DNA of 7,366 nt from Streptomyces griseus (lineage in GTDB: Bacteria; Bacteroidota; Bacteroidia; Chitinophagales; Chitinophagaceae). The position numbers and the translations under genes were made by a program. Location: NCBI GenBank assembly GCA_943323705.2, contig CALPIT020000129.1, positions 1 to 7,366 on the forward strand, written 5' to 3'. This document shows, one piece after another, positions 4,909 to 7,366 of this stretch; the first letter of the stretch is position 1; each line of letters begins with the position of its first letter. The notes below the pieces were generated by a model that was given only the letters and a program-made list of their open reading frames with translations, was not told the origin of the DNA and made no database searches.

Positions 4909-6543
4909 TTACTTTTCCAACATAAAAGGATAACTAAAATTCACAGCTGGATTGAAAGTCTCTTTAATCGTTCTTGCACTTAACCATCTGTACAGATTAA
5001 GCATTGAACCTGCTTTATCATTTGTTCCACTGCCTCTAGCTCCACCAAAAGGTTGCTGACCTACAACTGCACCTGTTGGTTTATCATTGATGTAAAAATT
5101 GCCGGCGCTGTTTCTGAGTTTCGCCGTAGCTAGTTCTACTGCATATCTATCTTGAGCAATTAGTGCTCCAGTTAATGCATAAGCTGATGTTCCATCAACC
5201 AATTTCAATGTTTCTTCAAACTTATTTTCATCATAAACATAAATGGTAAGAACCGGTCCAAAAATCTCTTCGCACATCGTTGTATATTTAGGATCTTGGG
5301 TTTCAATGATGGTAGGTTCAATAAAGTAACCATCCGTTTTATCACATTTTCCTCCTACCCAGATTTTCACATTGCTATCGCGTTTTCTTGCCGCTTTAAT
5401 ATAACCCTCAATTTTATTGAAACTTTTCTCGTCGATTACAGCATTGATGAAATTGGTAAAATCTTCCACTGTTCCCATTTTCATGGATTTAACGGCTTCC
5501 ACCAATTTCTTTTTCACTGCTGGTGCAATATTAGATGGAATATAGGCTCTTGAGGCTGCAGAACATTTTTGTCCCTGGAATTCAAAGGCTCCTCTTGCCA
5601 ATGCGGTAACAACCACATCTACATCAGCTGATTTATGAGCGATTACAAAATCCTTACCTCCAGTTTCACCAACGATTCTTGGGTAAGATTTATACTTATT
5701 CATGTTGGCACCAATTTTCTCCCACATGCCGTTGAAAACACCTGTGCTTCCGGTGAAATGAATACCTGCAAATTCTGGATGATTGAAAACAACTTCTCCA
5801 ACCACAGGACCATCTACATAAATCAAATTGATAACACCATCGGGTAAACCCGCTTCTTTTAAAATTCGCATAAACAATTGGGCACTGTAAACCTGTGTAT
5901 TTGCACATTTCCAAACCACTACATTGCCACACATAGCAGCGCTGGTAGGCAAATTGCCGCCAATAGCTGTAAAATTGAATGGCGTCAAAGCAAATACAAA
6001 TCCTTCGAGTGGTCTGTATTCCATTCTATTGTTCATACCATTAGCACTAATGGGTTGTTGGCGATAAATATCACTTAGAAAATGAACATTGAATCTTAAG
6101 AAATCAATCAATTCACAGGCAGCATCTAATTCTGCCTGAATTACATTTTTACTTTGTGCAAGCATGGTTGCTGCTACAATATGCGGACGATATTTCGTAG
6201 CCAGCAAATCAGCTGCTTTTAAAAAAATATTGGCTCTGTTTTCCCAGCTCATATTCGCCCATTTGTCTTTGGCTTTCAAAGCTGCGTTAATGGCTTTGGT
6301 AACATGTTTGGCATCTCCAACATGAAAATGACCGAGTAGATGATTTCGTTCGTGAGGAGGATGTATGGAAAGCTTATTCCCTGTTTTTACTTCTTCTGCG
6401 CCAATGTACATCGGCACATCCAGCTTTTCAGCTTTCATTTCTTTGAGCGCTTTTTTCAAAGCAATTTTTTCATTACTGCTTGGTGCGTAACTCAATACTG
6501 GTTCATTAGCCGGCATTGGAAAGTAGAAGTCTCCGTATTGCAT
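4909..6543 (-). CDS. pruA: L-glutamate gamma-semialdehyde dehydrogenase (1-pyrroline-5-carboxylate dehydrogenase)
   Basis: PruA oxidises glutamate gamma-semialdehyde to glutamate with NAD+, the second step of proline breakdown. The 544 residues fit the monofunctional bacterial form rather than the PutA fusion. Aldehyde dehydrogenase features in order: TPFNF (187-191), FTGSTGVF (263-270) in the NAD+-binding fold, catalytic base E293 in GETGGKD, nucleophile C327 in FQGQKCSAASR, EEIFGPVLTIYVYD near the C-terminal third, and GAVVGQQPFGGARGSG with LNLYRWLSARTIKE at the end, typical of this subfamily. The ATG at 6541-6543 gives MQYGDFYFPMPANEPVLSYAPSS, a convincing N-terminus. No proline dehydrogenase gene is in the window. 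The 101-bp upstream gap is AT-rich repeat with no recognisable ribosome-binding site. Confidence 0.97.
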   Translation of the reverse strand: MQYGDFYFPMPANEPVLSYAPSSNEKIALKKALKEMKAEKLDVPMYIGAEEVKTGNKLSIHPPHERNHLLGHFHVGDAKHVTKAINAALKAKDKWANMSWENRANIFLKAADLLATKYRPHIVAATMLAQSKNVIQAELDAACELIDFLRFNVHFLSDIYRQQPISANGMNNRMEYRPLEGFVFALTPFNFTAIGGNLPTSAAMCGNVVVWKCANTQVYSAQLFMRILKEAGLPDGVINLIYVDGPVVGEVVFNHPEFAGIHFTGSTGVFNGMWEKIGANMNKYKSYPRIVGETGGKDFVIAHKSADVDVVVTALARGAFEFQGQKCSAASRAYIPSNIAPAVKKKLVEAVKSMKMGTVEDFTNFINAVIDEKSFNKIEGYIKAARKRDSNVKIWVGGKCDKTDGYFIEPTIIETQDPKYTTMCEEIFGPVLTIYVYDENKFEETLKLVDGTSAYALTGALIAQDRYAVELATAKLRNSAGNFYINDKPTGAVVGQQPFGGARGSGTNDKAGSMLNLYRWLSARTIKETFNPAVNFSYPFMLEK

Positions 6544-6550
6544 GGTGGTT

Positions 6551-6598
6551 CAATTTGATAATTTGATAATTGGTTTATTTGGTAATTGGTTAATTTGA
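6551..6598. repeat. AT-rich degenerate repeats before pruA, containing left inverted-repeat arm
   Basis: ATTTGATA occurs twice in tandem (6553-6560 and 6561-6568), followed by variants TTTATTTGG, TAATTGG and TTAATTTGA. Bases 6572-6598 of this tract are the reverse complement of 7187-7214 except for one missing A. The tract forms the leader of pruA. Confidence 0.75.
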
Positions 6599-6644
6599 CA
6601 ATTATTTGTTGTTAGTTTATAGATTTTTTAATTATTGATTATTA

Positions 6645-7013
6645 TTATTTTTTACTGTCGCTGATACTATTTTTAGTAGTAGCAATGATTTTAGATAATA
6701 TTTTAATTAAAATATTTGCATCATTTATCATGTCATGGCAATCCGGATAATTTGATGCATTGCAAAGTAACAACCAATATTCAGTTTCGTCAGCCTCTTT
6801 TGCTGCAATTTTCAACTTGTGAATAAAATCTTGTTTACTTTGTGCATTCTGAGCCTCTCTGATATTTGCTCCTATTGAGGTACCAGAACGAAGCAATTGA
6901 TTGGCAATGATAAACTTCTTTTGAGTTTCTAGTTGAGCTGCATATTTGATAGTTTTCAATGCAAATTCAAAACTCAATTTCACAATTAAATTAGGTGATT
7001 TATTTGTTTGCAT
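6645..7013 (-). CDS. Free-standing four-helix-bundle protein (23S rRNA intervening-sequence family)
   Basis: The 122-residue, mostly helical protein carries the family core LLRSGTSIGANIREAQ (40-55) and FIHKLKIAAKEADETEYWL (63-81), the usual hallmarks of the four-helix-bundle proteins first described as ORFs in 23S rRNA intervening sequences; relatives include accessory proteins of diversity-generating retroelements. Molecular function is not established for stand-alone members. Length is normal and the gene looks intact, with ATG at 7011-7013 and TAA at 6645-6647. No rRNA, reverse transcriptase or variable repeat is present. It lies between pruA and prfB on the same strand with AT-rich repeats on both sides, and is enclosed by a 27/28-bp inverted repeat, which suggests it may have arrived as a unit. 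Confidence 0.9.
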   Translation of the reverse strand: MQTNKSPNLIVKLSFEFALKTIKYAAQLETQKKFIIANQLLRSGTSIGANIREAQNAQSKQDFIHKLKIAAKEADETEYWLLLCNASNYPDCHDMINDANILIKILSKIIATTKNSISDSKK

Positions 7014-7137
7014 AGGTGTATATATTTCTAAAGTTTTACACCGACAAAATAATCACTTATTAATAAAATCAATTTAATTTGAACTGAAGTTTATTTTCCT
7101 ACACTATAACTTTTTTCAGCAAAACATCAAAAAACTT

Positions 7138-7170
7138 AAAAAATCATAAAATCAACAAATCATCAAATCC
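7138..7170. repeat. A-rich imperfect repeat (ATCA-type units)
   Basis: Short imperfect units such as AAATCATAAAATCAACAAATC and CATCAAATC recur through this stretch between prfB and the four-helix-bundle gene. It is low-complexity sequence with no visible function. The rest of the 194-bp gap (7014-7207) shows no gene and no clear promoter. Confidence 0.5.
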
Positions 7171-7207
7171 CTACATCCACCAATTTTCAAATTAACCAAT
7201 TACCAAA

Positions 7208-7366
7208 TTAAACCTCACCCTCCTTCTCACTCATCAAATACGCCTTAATAAATCCATCAATTTCTCCGTCCATAACCGGACCCACATTGCCCACTTCAAA
7301 ATCTGTGCGATGGTCTTTGATCATTTTATATGGATGGAATACATAAGAACGAATCTGCGATCCCCA
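7208..7366 (-). CDS. prfB: Peptide chain release factor 2, C-terminal end (partial)
   Basis: RF2 recognises UGA and UAA stop codons and triggers peptide release on the ribosome. The frame enters at the right edge and ends at TAA (7208-7210), giving 52 residues. They contain WGSQIRSYVFHPYKMIKDHR, the strongly conserved segment after the GGQ domain of class I release factors, followed by TDFEVGNVGPVMDGEIDGFI and the tail KAYLMSEKEGEV. The DHRT.....GN..VMDG pattern favours RF2 over RF1. The GGQ motif, stop-recognition domain and any programmed frameshift site lie outside the window. Its stop codon falls inside the right arm of the inverted repeat around the four-helix-bundle gene. Confidence 0.93.
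   Translation of the reverse strand, partial: WGSQIRSYVFHPYKMIKDHRTDFEVGNVGPVMDGEIDGFIKAYLMSEKEGEV

Larger units (their letters stand above)
6572..7214. repeat. 27/28-bp inverted repeat enclosing the four-helix-bundle gene
   Basis: The left arm 6572-6598 begins GGTTTATTTGGTAATTGG and ends TTAATTTGA. The right arm 7187-7214, reverse-complemented, is identical except for one extra A (GGTTTAATTTGG). The arms enclose 588 bases holding the whole four-helix-bundle gene. The right arm covers the prfB stop codon. No target-site duplication is evident. Confidence 0.75.

Noticed and set aside
5696..5932. Minus-strand open frame inside pruA
   Set aside because: It is an alternate frame of the intact, fully recognisable pruA; the residues show no family signature.
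6645..7013. Diversity-generating retroelement accessory gene (avd)
   Set aside because: The protein is a relative, but no reverse transcriptase, template repeat or variable repeat is present, and its flanks are pruA and prfB.

Overview
The window looks like an ordinary chromosomal segment of a Bacteroidota bacterium, most likely of the Chitinophagaceae kind. I infer this from the AT-rich sequence, the absence of strong Shine-Dalgarno sites, -7 boxes of the TAnnTTTG type, the protein families, and the intergenic repeats. No database search was possible, so the lineage is an inference.

Layout, left to right. The first 94 bases are the end of an unrecognised plus-strand gene. A repeat-bearing gap follows (95-270), then, almost all on the minus strand: a small exported heavy-metal-associated (HMA) protein; a second repeat-rich gap; pyrE; a plus-strand Nudix hydrolase divergent from pyrE and overlapping coaD tail to tail; coaD; pyrB; pyrR; a two-domain protein (glycogen-binding-like CBM48 plus a helix-hairpin-helix-like tail); pruA; a free-standing four-helix-bundle protein of the 23S rRNA intervening-sequence family; and the last 52 codons of prfB at the right edge.

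Metabolically, pyrB (carbamoyl-aspartate synthesis), pyrE (orotate to OMP) and pyrR (uracil phosphoribosyltransferase/regulator) form a loose pyrimidine cluster. CoaD makes dephospho-CoA, and PruA carries out the second step of proline catabolism. PyrR and PyrB are adjacent and co-oriented and probably share a transcript. A perfect 46-bp palindrome upstream of pyrR probably ends transcription of the CBM48 gene.

No clearly new system is present. The signals most worth a second look are between genes: a 27/28-bp inverted repeat enclosing the four-helix-bundle gene; a pair of C-run/G-run repeats each placed exactly 2 bp after a stop codon; a 13-bp-periodic G-rich array between pyrB and coaD; the perfect 46-bp palindrome; and the CBM48-HhH architecture. 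No tRNA, rRNA, CRISPR array, transposase or replication origin was seen. No gene-free stretch exceeds 300 bases.
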